The notes under the pieces: model-generated | Database searches by the model: none | What the model saw: only the letters and a program-made list of their open reading frames with translations | Told to the model about the DNA's origin: nothing | Position numbers and translations under genes: made by a program | Part shown: piece after piece, positions 1-7,068 of the stretch | How positions within the stretch are numbered: position 1 is the first letter of the stretch | Layout: every line of letters begins with the position of its first letter | Assembly: GCA_016708725.1 (NCBI GenBank) | Contig: JADJFE010000009.1 | Location: forward strand, 1-8,008 | Direction: 5' to 3' | DNA: 8,008 nt | Source: Candidatus Aalborgicola bjergmarkensis | Lineage (GTDB): Bacteria > Pseudomonadota > Gammaproteobacteria > Burkholderiales > Burkholderiaceae_C

Positions 1-361
1 CGACAACAAACGCCTGATGATGCTGGCCTTTGGCGGAATCGTCCTGTGTCTGGGCGCTTTGTTCATGCCCCAGGAAGCCATCGTCGCACTGCTCATCATT
101 GTGTTTCTATTGATTTGTATCAGTGCGGTGAACAATGGCATGGTGGCCTTTGCACTGGGCATGGTTCCCAAGTCGATCAGCGGACTCTCCGTCGGTTTGT
201 TCTTTGGTGGACTGTCCGGCGCCATCGCCATTTTTGGTTATCTGGTTCCAAAACCCGCCGAACTTGTGTTACTTCATGTGCTCGGACTCGCAGCGCTGGC
301 CTGCATCTGCGCCAGCGGCACCATTGCCAGCGGCAAATACCTGCGCAAACTGCAATCCTGA
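1..361 (+). CDS. C-terminal part of a multi-pass membrane transporter, probably MFS (5' truncated)
   Basis: The open frame enters from the left edge at base 2 and ends at TGA 359-361, giving about 119 residues. They form four strongly hydrophobic stretches separated by short polar turns: GGIVLCLGALFMP, then ALLIIVFLLICISAV, then a glycine-rich segment (GLSVGLFFGGLSGAIAIFGYLV), then LLHVLGLAALACICASG, followed by a short basic tail (KYLRKLQS). The pattern fits the last four helices of a 12-helix inner-membrane permease of the major facilitator superfamily; the NNGMVAFALGMVPKS loop and the glycine-rich helix are typical of its C-terminal half. Substrate cannot be deduced. The Met codons near base 17 are internal, because the frame is open upstream of them. 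The gene is convergent with rpsT and shares its terminator. Membrane protein is well supported; MFS is an inference. Confidence 0.75.
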   Translation, partial: DNKRLMMLAFGGIVLCLGALFMPQEAIVALLIIVFLLICISAVNNGMVAFALGMVPKSISGLSVGLFFGGLSGAIAIFGYLVPKPAELVLLHVLGLAALACICASGTIASGKYLRKLQS

Positions 362-369
362 CTTGCAAC

Positions 370-400
370 AAAAAAGCCGTTCTTTGAGAACGGCTTTTTT
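370..400. terminator. Bidirectional Rho-independent terminator between the transporter gene and rpsT
   Basis: GCCGTTCT (376-383) pairs perfectly with AGAACGGC (387-394) across a TTG loop. The stem is flanked by six A (370-375) and six T (395-400), so both strands give a stable hairpin followed by a U-tract. It lies 9 bases after the transporter stop and about 80 bases past the rpsT stop, so it serves both convergent genes. Confidence 0.9.
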
Positions 401-479
401 GATTTTTTGTTTTGCTGACAGCGCACCCGCTACAAACGGCGCACCGGTTGTCCGATGCGTGCGAATATTTGCCGGGGTA

Positions 480-788
480 TCAGGCGGGGGCGGCGGCAGT
501 TGCCAGCGCCTTGACCTTGGAAGAAAGGCGGCTCTTGTCGCGTGCGGCCTTGTTCTTGTGGAAAATGCCTTTGTCAGCCACCGTGTCCACCACGGCCTGC
601 ATCTTGGCAAACAGTTCCGTGGCCTTGGCCTTGTCACCAGTCAGAACTGCTTTTTCCACATTTTTGACCGCTGTACGGTACTTGGAGCGCAGTGAGGTGT
701 TGGCTGAGTTGATTTTTACGTCCTGACGGACGCGCTTGCGGCCCGACGCCAGGCGCGGGTTCTTTTTCTTGGGTTTTCCAGATGCCAT
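480..788 (-). CDS. rpsT: 30S ribosomal protein S20
   Basis: The 102-residue product is the S20 protein of the small ribosomal subunit, which binds 16S rRNA. It begins MASGKPKKKNPRLASGRKR and continues with the family's helical pattern NSANTSLRSKYRTAVKNVEK, then a KNKAARDKSRLSSKVKAL segment typical of the S20 C-terminus, ending in an Ala-rich tail. Length and basic composition match. The ATG at 788-786 follows AAGGAAC with about seven bases of spacing. A TATAAT box lies upstream at 834-839, giving a predicted leader of roughly 38 bases. The gene follows the patatin-like gene on the same strand with a 46-base gap but appears to have its own promoter, and it ends at the shared terminator at 370-400. 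S20 synthesis is known in other bacteria to be regulated at translation; nothing specific to that is visible here. Confidence 0.97.
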   Translation of the reverse strand: MASGKPKKKNPRLASGRKRVRQDVKINSANTSLRSKYRTAVKNVEKAVLTGDKAKATELFAKMQAVVDTVADKGIFHKNKAARDKSRLSSKVKALATAAAPA

Positions 789-833
789 ATTAATAGTTCC
801 TTGTGTCTGTGGATGTTGTCAGCAAAGCGCGCG

Positions 834-839
834 ATTATA
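834..839 (-). promoter_or_regulatory. Putative -10 box of the rpsT promoter
   Basis: On the minus strand the sequence reads TATAAT, a perfect sigma70 -10 hexamer, 45 bases before the rpsT ATG. It overlaps the TAA stop of the upstream patatin-like gene (837-835). No convincing -35 hexamer is seen at 16-18 bases, so the promoter may depend on other elements. The position is what one expects for a separately transcribed ribosomal protein gene. Confidence 0.5.
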
Positions 840-2268
840 TCGGCAGGCGCTTTTGCCTTTGGCGTTTGAGCCGGATGATGCATTCCTCCAGGGTTTGACC
901 AATGATGGTCTGGTCCCGAATCATCGCAATTTTTGGCCAGGTGGCGCGCTCACCAGCCAGAACCCACGACTGAAACTCGGCAAGGGACAAGTTGCCAAAG
1001 ATACGTCCGTAATCCTTGAGCTGGATATGGGGATGAATGGTCACGTCCCCGTAATAATGCTGCCCAACCACCGACAATACGCCGTCCAACAAGTTTTTGA
1101 TGATGCCGGAATCCATGCCGTAGGATGCAAACCGCACAATCTGCTTGGTGCGAAATTGCACTTCGCTCTTGAGCAAATCGGTCAAGAAACGGCTCCAGCC
1201 CTCTTTGCGCGCCTGGTCGGTAATGAAAGGCAGAACGTGGGGATTAGTCTGGCTGACGATATGGTGATTGACGTTGTACAACTCGGCCAGACGCTGCCCC
1301 GGCAAGTCGCTGTGAAGTGCGCCATCCACCCAGCGCTTCGGCGCCATATAGGGCCGCTCCTGCCCCAGCCGGTCCTTGGTCATCAATTCAACCGGGGGAT
1401 ACAAGCCCGGCACCGAGCACGACGCCAGCACCGCACTCCAGACCAGCAAATGCGGCGTCGTCAGGTAATTGAGCAACCGGGAATGCTGGTTCTTTTCCAC
1501 TGGGGAAACCGTGATGTTGATAATGCGCCTGGTACGTTTGAATGCTTCTTCAAAGGTGTACTCGCCAATGTTCTTTCGCAGGAAACGTTCAAGCTGGGTG
1601 ATGTCCATGATGGATTTGAAGCGCAACATGTCGCCAAGCCCAAGCCGACTCCAGGTATCCATATCCGCGCGTTCACCACGAAACCAGGCTGGCAGCTCAT
1701 TGTCCTTGAGTGTGCCCAGAAAAGCCGTCACAACAGCGCCAGCACTGGAGCCGGAGATGACCCGGGGCAGCAGCTTGTGTTCACGCAATGCCTTGATGAC
1801 ACCCACATGAAACATGCCCATGTTGGCCCCGCCACTGAGCATCAACGCCGAGCGGCCAAAACTTTGCCCGGTATGGCGAAAAAAGATCAGTTTTTCTCCA
1901 TAAGGCAAACCGGGGATGTCATGGTCACAGACGTAGTTGAGCAAGGACACCACTTCACTGATGTAATCATCGATCAGGAACTTGGTGCCAACACGGCAGT
2001 GCTTGTACAACTCCGGGTTAGCCAAGTTACCCAGGTTGCGGTGCAGACCTTCGCGCAAGCTGAAAATAAGCTGCGGCCAGTCACTGGCGGCACGCCAGTT
2101 GCGCAAGTTGGTCAGCCGTTGCTGAATCAGACTGTGGTGGTAAAACGGCGAGACCGGATCACTTTTCCAGTCGTTCATGCCGTCCAACTTGTCCAGCTCG
2201 GCCGCTTGCGCGTGCCAGGAGGCGTAATCAAGAGGTTGTTCTACTGCTTTACGCATTCTGCCAATCAT
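835..2268 (-). CDS. DUF3336/patatin-like phospholipase family protein
   Basis: From the ATG at 2268 the product has 477 residues. The N-terminal 130 or so (DYASWHAQAAELDKLDGMN, DWPQLIFSLREGLHRNLGNL) match the DUF3336 module found before patatin domains, as in yeast triacylglycerol lipases. The patatin domain follows: an oxyanion loop SGGANMG near residues 145-151, the nucleophile elbow GSSAG with Ser about 175, and the catalytic-dyad Asp in VDGALHSDLP near 315. All catalytic elements are present, so it is probably an active serine acyl hydrolase on lipid substrates; the substrate is unknown. The frame is open to 2409, but the first 47 codons lack family character. ATG 2268 is preceded by AGGG at seven bases, and ATG 2256 is an alternative. 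There is no signal peptide. It is divergent from tRNA-Pro and upstream of rpsT. Confidence 0.88.
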   Translation of the reverse strand: MIGRMRKAVEQPLDYASWHAQAAELDKLDGMNDWKSDPVSPFYHHSLIQQRLTNLRNWRAASDWPQLIFSLREGLHRNLGNLANPELYKHCRVGTKFLIDDYISEVVSLLNYVCDHDIPGLPYGEKLIFFRHTGQSFGRSALMLSGGANMGMFHVGVIKALREHKLLPRVISGSSAGAVVTAFLGTLKDNELPAWFRGERADMDTWSRLGLGDMLRFKSIMDITQLERFLRKNIGEYTFEEAFKRTRRIINITVSPVEKNQHSRLLNYLTTPHLLVWSAVLASCSVPGLYPPVELMTKDRLGQERPYMAPKRWVDGALHSDLPGQRLAELYNVNHHIVSQTNPHVLPFITDQARKEGWSRFLTDLLKSEVQFRTKQIVRFASYGMDSGIIKNLLDGVLSVVGQHYYGDVTIHPHIQLKDYGRIFGNLSLAEFQSWVLAGERATWPKIAMIRDQTIIGQTLEECIIRLKRQRQKRLPI

Positions 2269-2412
2269 GCCCAGGCCCTGTCTGTTTGCGTTTATCGGGA
2301 TCGAACACTTAGCGACATTGTGTGCTGCGTCCCCAAACCAAGAGCGCCGATTATCAGGCACAAATTCCTGTTGATTTGCGGTACGACATGGCGCTTTTAT
2401 TCGCATCACGCC

Positions 2413-2443
2413 TTGATAGAGTGTGGCATATGCGGGTTAGAAT
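2413..2443 (+). promoter_or_regulatory. Sigma70-like promoter of tRNA-Pro
   Basis: TTGATA (2413-2418) and TAGAAT (2438-2443) are separated by 19 bases, slightly longer than ideal. The -10 box ends 9 bases before the mature tRNA 5' end, so transcription would start very close to the tRNA. Good hexamers and position support it; the spacing lowers certainty. Confidence 0.55.
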
Positions 2444-2452
2444 AGCGCCCGT

Positions 2453-2529
2453 CGGGGTGTAGCGCAGCCTGGTAGCGCATCTGCTTTGGGAGCAGAGGGT
2501 CGAAGGTTCGAATCCTTTCGCCCCGACCA
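2453..2529 (+). tRNA. tRNA-Pro, anticodon UGG
   Basis: The 77-base gene folds as a standard cloverleaf. The acceptor strand CGGGGTG (2453-2459) pairs with CGCCCCG (2519-2525) with one G-T pair, followed by discriminator A and an encoded CCA (2527-2529). The anticodon stem TCTGC/GCAGA holds the loop TTTGGGA with anticodon TGG. The T loop reads GGTTCGAATCC. It reads proline codons CCN, mainly CCA/CCG. Its 3' end is the presumed integration target of the island that starts immediately downstream; the gene stays intact after integration, as usual for such insertions. Confidence 0.97.
2505..2529 (+). other. Presumed attL: 3' end of tRNA-Pro used as island attachment site
   Basis: A P4-type integrase pseudogene starts 159 bases downstream on the same strand, the usual arrangement for islands inserted at the 3' end of a tRNA gene. 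By analogy the core site lies in the T arm and acceptor 3' strand. Exact limits cannot be set because the matching direct repeat (attR) is not present in the window. Confidence 0.5.
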
Positions 2530-2607
2530 TGAGACAGTCTAAATCATTGGTAAATCAACAATGAATACACCAGTTACCGCTAGTGCGGGCTATTGACTGC
2601 CAGGACG

Positions 2608-2672
2608 AAACCGGGGAAATATAGGGGAACAAACCGGGGTCAATGGCCTTTTGGGGCAATATTCCCGGTTTC
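2608..2672 (+). repeat. G-rich repeat cluster with flanking inverted repeat upstream of int; candidate integrase arm sites
   Basis: AAACCGGGG occurs directly at 2608-2616 and 2631-2639. GGGG blocks recur at 2613, 2624, 2636 and 2653. The cluster ends in an inverted copy, CCCGGTTTC at 2664-2672, so the two ends form a near-perfect inverted repeat (GAAACCGGG...CCCGGTTTC). The block sits between the tRNA and int start, where P4-type integrases usually have arm-type binding sites and the int promoter. The function is inferred from position. Confidence 0.4.
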
Positions 2673-2687
2673 ATAGGAGAAACACCC

Positions 2688-3921
2688 ATGTTGACCGATG
2701 CCCAATGCCGCAATGCCATTTGTTCCCCGGACAAGAATCGGGCACGATTCACCGACGCGGGCTGGCTTGTATCTGGAGGTATCCCTGGCTGGTTCAAAGC
2801 GCTGGTTCTGGAAACTCTACGCTGACGGCAAGAAGCTGGCGCATGGCATTGGGCAGTTATCCAGACGTGAGCCTTACGGCGGCGAGGAAAGCACGGGATG
2901 CGGCAAAGCTGCAAAGGCCGATGGTATCAACCCAGTGCAAGCGCGTAGGTTGAAAGCTGCGATCAATCATACCAGATGCTGATACCTTCAAGGCTACGGC
3001 GCTGGAGTGGTACGCAATCAAGCTGGACAGTTGGAGCAGTCACTACGCCATCAGGGAAAAGCGCAACCTGGAAAGACCTGTTCCCTTCTGGGGCGCGGCG
3101 CATTGGCGACATTGAAGCAATCGAGCTGCTGGCTACGGTGCGCGGTAGAGGAGCGCGGCGCGTTGGATGGCGCACCGCTGGGTATTGACCACGGCGGGGC
3201 AAGTCTGGCGCTATGCCGTGGCGACGGGCAGGCACAGCAGGATGTGAGCGCGGATATTCGTGGCGCATTGAAACCACACCACGGCAAACACTTTGCAGCC
3301 ATTACCGACCCGGCAAAGCTGGGCGAACTGATCCGGGCGATTCGTGGCTATCAGGCGGGCCGATAGTACGGGACGGCGCTGCAACCGGCGCCGATCTTAT
3401 TCCAGCGACCCGGCGAACTGCGGGCGGCGGCATGGGCGGAGTTTGATCTTGATGCGGCAATGTGGACTATTCCAGCGGTACGCATGAAGCGCAGTGTGGA
3501 CGGTAAGCGCAACGGCGACCCGCATCAAGTGCCATTGCCTACGCAGGCAGTGGAATATGCGCAAGCTACACCCAATCGCAGGGCACAGTGCATTGTGCTT
3601 TACGGTGAACGCAGCCACGACCGGCCAATCAGACAACACCCTGCGGGCGGCGCTGGGCACGCTGGGCTCTGGGCCGGATGTACAAAGCGTGCATGGGTTC
3701 AGGGCAACGGCACGCACGCTACTGGCCGAGGAAGTGGGCATTGATCCGCTGGTGATTGAAGCGCAGCTAGCCCATGCGGTAAAGGATGCCAATGGCAGGG
3801 GCGGCGCACAACCGCACTAAGTACACGAAACACCGGGCAACCATGATTCAGCAATGGGCCGACTACCTGGACAAACTGGCAGCGGGCGCAGATGGTGATC
3901 CGGTTGCACCGGGCGGCGTAA
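2688..3921 (+). pseudogene. int: P4-type tyrosine recombinase/integrase, heavily frameshifted
   Basis: ATG 2688 follows AGGAGA at seven bases. Successive frames give a P4-type integrase almost end to end: MLTDAQCRNA, then the arm-binding DUF4102 segment AGLYLEVSLAGSKRWFWK, MALGSYPDVSLTAARKARDAAK, DGINPVQARRLK, the SAM-like core ATALEWYAIKLDSWSSHYA, RRIGDIEAIELLATVR, and the catalytic domain to a stop at 3919. Total length, about 410 codons, is normal. Catalytic Arg (LFQRPGELR, codon 3406-3408), HGFR (3692-3703) and His of QLAHAV are recognisable. The Tyr position, normally AYNRT, reads AHNRT (CAC 3807-3809). The frame changes about ten times, for example near 2760, 2845, 2920, 2975, 3150, 3370, 3560, 3632, 3800 and 3896. 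These are far too many for sequencing error or programmed shifting, so this is a dead gene. It would have integrated the island at tRNA-Pro. Confidence 0.92.
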
Positions 3922-4345
3922 AATCGAGTTTCTCCACGCCTAGACCGGGCCCAATCTACCCCGACCGAAAGCACACCGCCCCCGTGTGCCTGGCGCTGGT
4001 TCTATCAAGAGGGTGCATAGGGGATATGGTAGAGCTATCGCACTGGGGATTTCCGCGCAAAGATTTCCGGGGAGAGTTAGCTGTGCTAATGATGTGACCT
4101 TGATCCCAATGCCTCTGGATTTGACCCGCAACGGGTGGCACGTGCTGAGGGATGTTGAAAGGGCATTTTTCTCGCACGAATATATCTCGTATTCAATTGA
4201 GACTTCAGAAGAAATGCGCGTTGTTCGCAGACGAAAAATCAAATGCTTTCTTCAGAGCAGCGCGGAACAACGGTACATCCCTGCCTGGAATCTGAAAAGA
4301 TTTCGTGTAATGGGTCTTGGGTTTATTCCTTCGTTCATGCGTTGA
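3922..4345 (+). other. Region after int; open frame of unknown function ending at 4345
   Basis: No family is recognised. The most coherent frame ends at TGA 4343-4345. It can be read from GTG 3986 (119 codons) or from ATG 4109 (78 codons, starting MPLDLTRNGWHVLRDVERAF and ending in a basic tail RVMGLGFIPSFMR). Neither start has a convincing Shine-Dalgarno sequence. The 4140-4345 part is richer in A and T than the integrase relic, which may mark a different origin. Just upstream, another frame (4027-4098) gives a natural-looking fragment, VELSHWGFPRKDFRGELAVL, stopping at TGA 4096. The two could be pieces of one frameshifted gene or separate remnants. Coding status is doubtful. Confidence 0.3.
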
Positions 4346-4720
4346 AAATTCTCAGAACAATTTTTTTACCGGAAAAAATAATTCTCTTCGTTGCGTGAAA
4401 ACAGCATCATGTCGGTTTATCGCTTCGATAGAGTGCAGTTACCCCAGCACCGACCAAGACTACCGCGCCAGTTACCCGCAGCACGCCGACCGAGACTGCT
4501 TCGCCGGTCAAAGATGAACAGCTATCGGCGGGGGACCCACCCATCTGAACACCATAGCGGTGCTAGTGGATGGCTTGTGCGAGTCACGAAGCCGGACAGG
4601 GGCAGCGAGGCAGCGATCAATTCGGGGATGCTTGACCCTTCTCTCGACCTTCCGACTGAGTAACCAGTTGGAGGATGTTTTCAGAGATGCCAAAGCAACA
4701 TGAAATCATCCTGACTACCG
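4346..4720. other. Stretch without a recognisable gene
   Basis: Short plus-strand frames exist (4391-4663 and 4675-4863), but neither resembles a family I know. The first has a weak context. The second has GGAGG directly against its first ATG, leaving no spacing. Just after 4345 there is an AT-only near-palindrome (ATTTTTT...AAAAAAT, about 4359-4378) that could be a weak stem. I see no RNA gene, CRISPR or terminator that I can support. Confidence 0.4.
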
Positions 4721-4763
4721 GCACCGCAACTGCGGTGCATATCACCGCAGCTCGCGGTGATAT
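4721..4763. repeat. Two adjacent perfect hairpins sharing a CACCGC/GCGGTG core
   Basis: GCACCGCA (4721-4728) and TGCGGTGC (4731-4738) form an eight-base perfect palindrome around AC. It is followed directly by ATATCACCGC (4739-4748) and GCGGTGATAT (4754-4763), a ten-base perfect stem around AGCTC. The CACCGC/GCGGTG core therefore occurs four times in alternating orientation within 43 bases. There is no T-tract after it, so a simple terminator is unlikely. It could be a REP-like palindromic repeat, an operator pair or a recombination-related structure; the sequence alone does not decide. Confidence 0.6.
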
Positions 4764-4932
4764 TTCTACAAAAAGCCCCCACCATTCTGCCCCACGTTCG
4801 CTAGCAGGTGCCAGCGAAGTCCCTAAAGGGGAAAACAATGCAAATTTGCGCACCAAGGGGTAAACGGAAGTTCCTCCCCAAAAGCCGAGTTTTCCCAATG
4901 CCAACCACCTAAATTTTGGTTCCACGTACTGA

Positions 4933-6641
4933 CTACATTTTTATCTGGGCGATCACTTTAAGTGCGCGTTTCTGTTTGGATTTGGGGTTGTGGGTATCTC
5001 GAAACTGGGGGTATCGGTTGCACTACCTAACTTGCGGCACGTGTTGCGGACGATGCCTAAGGTCAGTCATCAAGGTCTGGAAACCCGTGTGTAGGAGTGC
5101 CGTCCTCGAGCGTATGGGTTTGCAGCCTTCCAGTGCTGCATCGCTGCGTTTGGCCGGTGATACTCTGGTCTCGTGTGGGTTTGGCGGCCTGATCCTCGTC
5201 GCAAAACATCAGTTCACGCCAAACCGGCGCATGTGCCACTCGTAGTAGGCCAGCATGCAAAGAAAATGTGCGCTCGCACCCGATTTTCCAGTGGTGATGA
5301 ATCGGGCGCACCTTCAAACCATTGCTGATCGAGCGAAATGCCCGCTCCACCGCGCCAGAGACTTGTAGGTGCGCACACGGCTGGGAGCATCCATGCGCTG
5401 TTGCCTGGACCAAGTGCGAATGATGTACAGCCCATCCAGGGCAGCCTCAGCCGCAATATTGCCTTCAAGACGCGCGAAGGTGAATGCCGCATCTGTGATC
5501 GTTAGCTCAAAGTGTTTGGCCACCTTGTATCGGTTGACCACCTACCCCGTTGCCAGGCCAATCTTGTCCCTTGCCCACGAGCTTGAAGACTCAACGCGAG
5601 CCTGGATTTTTGCCACCTCTTTCTCCGTGGTTGTGAGCAAGTTGCATTGCGGTGGCGCACGCGCAACTTTGCCAATTTTTCCCGGATTGCGGGTGACACA
5701 CGATCAGTCGTTCACCGGGAAAGTCCGGCGAGCTGATTTCCAGCAAATTGCGTTCATCAAAGAACCCTTGACGCACACGCCCTTGCTCCACAAGGGCACG
5801 GATCGACGCGCCGCGCAGAGCTGTAATCCAGGCCAGATCGCAGCCTTTGCTCATCTCGTCAATGGCTTTTTGCGAGATCATGCCCTACAAAGCCACTACG
5901 ACGGTCGCGTTTGAGGCCAAACTTCTCACGTAAGCGCGTAACTTGCGGAGTAAACGTCGTGCTGTCCGATGTATTGCCGTCATGAACAGAAATCTGCCAC
6001 CGGACAACCCTCTGTCGTCAGTGAGTAGTCCATAGTTGACCTCCAAAGTGTCCACGTTTTGCCATCACGGCTGTAACCCAGCTCGGCAACCGGACAATGC
6101 GAACCCTCAAAGTAACTCGAAGACAAATCGTAGAGCGCCAGGCAGTCTTCTGGAGATGACGTGCTGCCAGCTTCTTGAATGGGATCTAAACCCGCCAGCA
6201 GCCAACCCGATGGCTGCGTATAGATCATCCTCGTTGGCATCGCTCTACGCCAAACTCCTGAGCTGACGTGTTGGTATGCCACAACCGCGTCGTGGCAAGT
6301 TTGTGGCCGGAGAAATGATGCGTGAGGCCACCATGGCCAGCACCAGATCGCGCTCACGGACAAGGTTTTGCAGCCAGCATCGAGGCAAAGCCCAAAGGTT
6401 GCATAGCCAAGCAGACGGCTTGAACACGGCCAGGGGCGGGAGAGGCGATGACCTGATAAGTTTGATTGACCTGTCGCACAACATCGCCACGCAAGGTAGG
6501 CTCGAATCATCTGTACTTGCGCTGACGACAATGCCGACAAGTTAGCCAACGTGCGCTTGTCGAACCTTGCCTCCTTCACGGAAGACCCGCGCAGCAAAAC
6601 GGTGCGCGCGATCCGCGATCTGGGATGATGTTGATATGCAT
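4933..6641 (-). pseudogene. IS1634-family (DDE) transposase, full length but frameshifted
   Basis: On the minus strand the ATG at 6641 starts MHINIIPDRGSR. After a frame change come KRTLANLSALSSAQVQMIRA, LVRERDLVLAMVASRIISP, WLLAGLDPIQ and LALYDLSSSYFEGSHCP, then ISQKAIDE, LAWITALRGASIRALVEQGR, VAKHFELTI, EAALDGLYIIRT, VERAFRSI and LKVRPIHHHW, WRELMFCDEDQAAK, LGIVRNTCRK and finally ALKVIAQIKM with stop TAG at 4933-4935. About 569 codons is the usual size of this family. First catalytic Asp (codon 6129-6127) and the Glu of ERAFRS (5347-5345) remain. The second Asp, normally in VGDRGMIS, is replaced (VAL, TTG at 5890-5888) next to a TAG stop at 5887-5885. Several further frame changes make it inactive. 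No reliable terminal inverted repeats or target duplication were identified, so the IS limits beyond the gene are unknown. Confidence 0.9.
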
Positions 6642-6653
6642 GTCCACATTATT

Positions 6654-6686
6654 TGCAATTTACCTGTCATTTGACCATAAATTGCA
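6654..6686. repeat. Nine-base perfect inverted repeat just upstream of the transposase start
   Basis: TGCAATTTA (6654-6662) is the exact reverse complement of TAAATTGCA (6678-6686), with a 15-base spacer. It lies 12 bases upstream of the transposase ATG, in an AT-rich stretch (6642-6745) that contrasts with the GC-rich sequence on both sides. It may be an operator or hairpin in the transposase leader, or sit near the right end of the IS. No clear matching copy was found at the other end of the element. Confidence 0.45.
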
Positions 6687-6774
6687 TGTTCACAGCCCGG
6701 CATCCAAAACAATACATTACCTATAAACGCAAAAACGGAAAGAATTTCTAAGCAGCCAGTGGCCACAGGTCTGA

Positions 6775-6957
6775 CGAGTCATCCGCAACGTCCGCGGGTT
6801 GTTCTACCAAGCCGGTGAACACGGGCTGCCATCCGGCCGGGCTGACTATGAGGTAGAGGCTATCAAACAAAAGCCCATTGTTAGCAGTCAGACGAACAAA
6901 TCCGAGCGGGTAAAGCGCTTGCATGCCAAGCGCGTGGAGCTGGTGGCGGAGGTGTGA
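6775..6957 (+). pseudogene. 3' remnant of an unrecognised gene (60 codons)
   Basis: The frame from 6775 (after a TGA at 6772-6774) to TGA 6955-6957 encodes a natural-looking charged C-terminus: GLFYQAGEHGLPSGRADYE, then VEAIKQKPIV, then NKSERVKRLHAKRVELVAEV. There is no ATG in it, so it looks like the tail of a gene whose 5' part is lost or frameshifted, possibly through the transposon to its left. The next small ORF starts four bases after its stop, with its Shine-Dalgarno inside this tail, a layout typical of a plus-strand operon. A minus-strand frame (7029-6748, GTG start) overlaps it completely; I judge the plus strand more likely because of that coupling. The family is not recognised. 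Confidence 0.4.
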
Positions 6958-6960
6958 CCC

Positions 6961-7053
6961 ATGACGGCTAAAGAAATGCCGCCCCGGTTGTGCACCCCGG
7001 TGCGGCATCAAGCAATCATTAAAACGCACCCGATTCTAACCAAAACCGCCTGA
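6961..7053 (+). CDS. Small ORF, 30 residues, translationally coupled to the preceding frame
   Basis: ATG 6961 is preceded by GGAGG (6948-6952) at eight bases, the best ribosome binding site in the island, and it starts four bases after the stop of the preceding frame. The product, beginning MTAKEMPPRLCTPVRHQ and rich in Pro, Lys and Thr, ends at TGA 7051-7053. I recognise no family. It may be a genuine small protein of the island or the start of a gene shortened by mutation. It ends 15 bases before the structured segment at 7069. Confidence 0.4.
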   Translation: MTAKEMPPRLCTPVRHQAIIKTHPILTKTA

Positions 7054-7068
7054 TCCCGGCACTAAAAT

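Noticed and set aside
736..2445. A 569-codon plus-strand open frame
   Set aside because: It is antisense to the patatin-like gene and rpsT start. Its product has no family character, while the opposite strand has clear catalytic motifs.
2688..3921. Programmed frameshifting in the integrase gene
   Set aside because: About ten frame changes without slippery sequences, plus loss of the catalytic Tyr, indicate decay.
3957..3968. CCCCGACC matching the tRNA-Pro 3' end, as a possible attR
   Set aside because: Only about eight bases match and the T-arm sequence is not repeated. This is expected by chance in GC-rich DNA and is too close to int.
4617..4925. A 102-codon minus-strand frame covering the hairpin pair
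   Set aside because: It has no recognisable motifs or ribosome binding site, and it is interrupted in character by the palindromes.
4870..4932. Left terminal inverted repeat of the IS1634-type element
   Set aside because: Only TAAATT is shared with the right flank (6662-6670 region on the other strand). That is too short to define IS ends.
6748..7029. A 93-codon minus-strand frame, GTG start
   Set aside because: Parts look plausible (YPLGFVRLTANNGLLFDSLY), but it has no good ribosome binding site, and the overlapping plus-strand frames show translational coupling. Kept only as an alternative.
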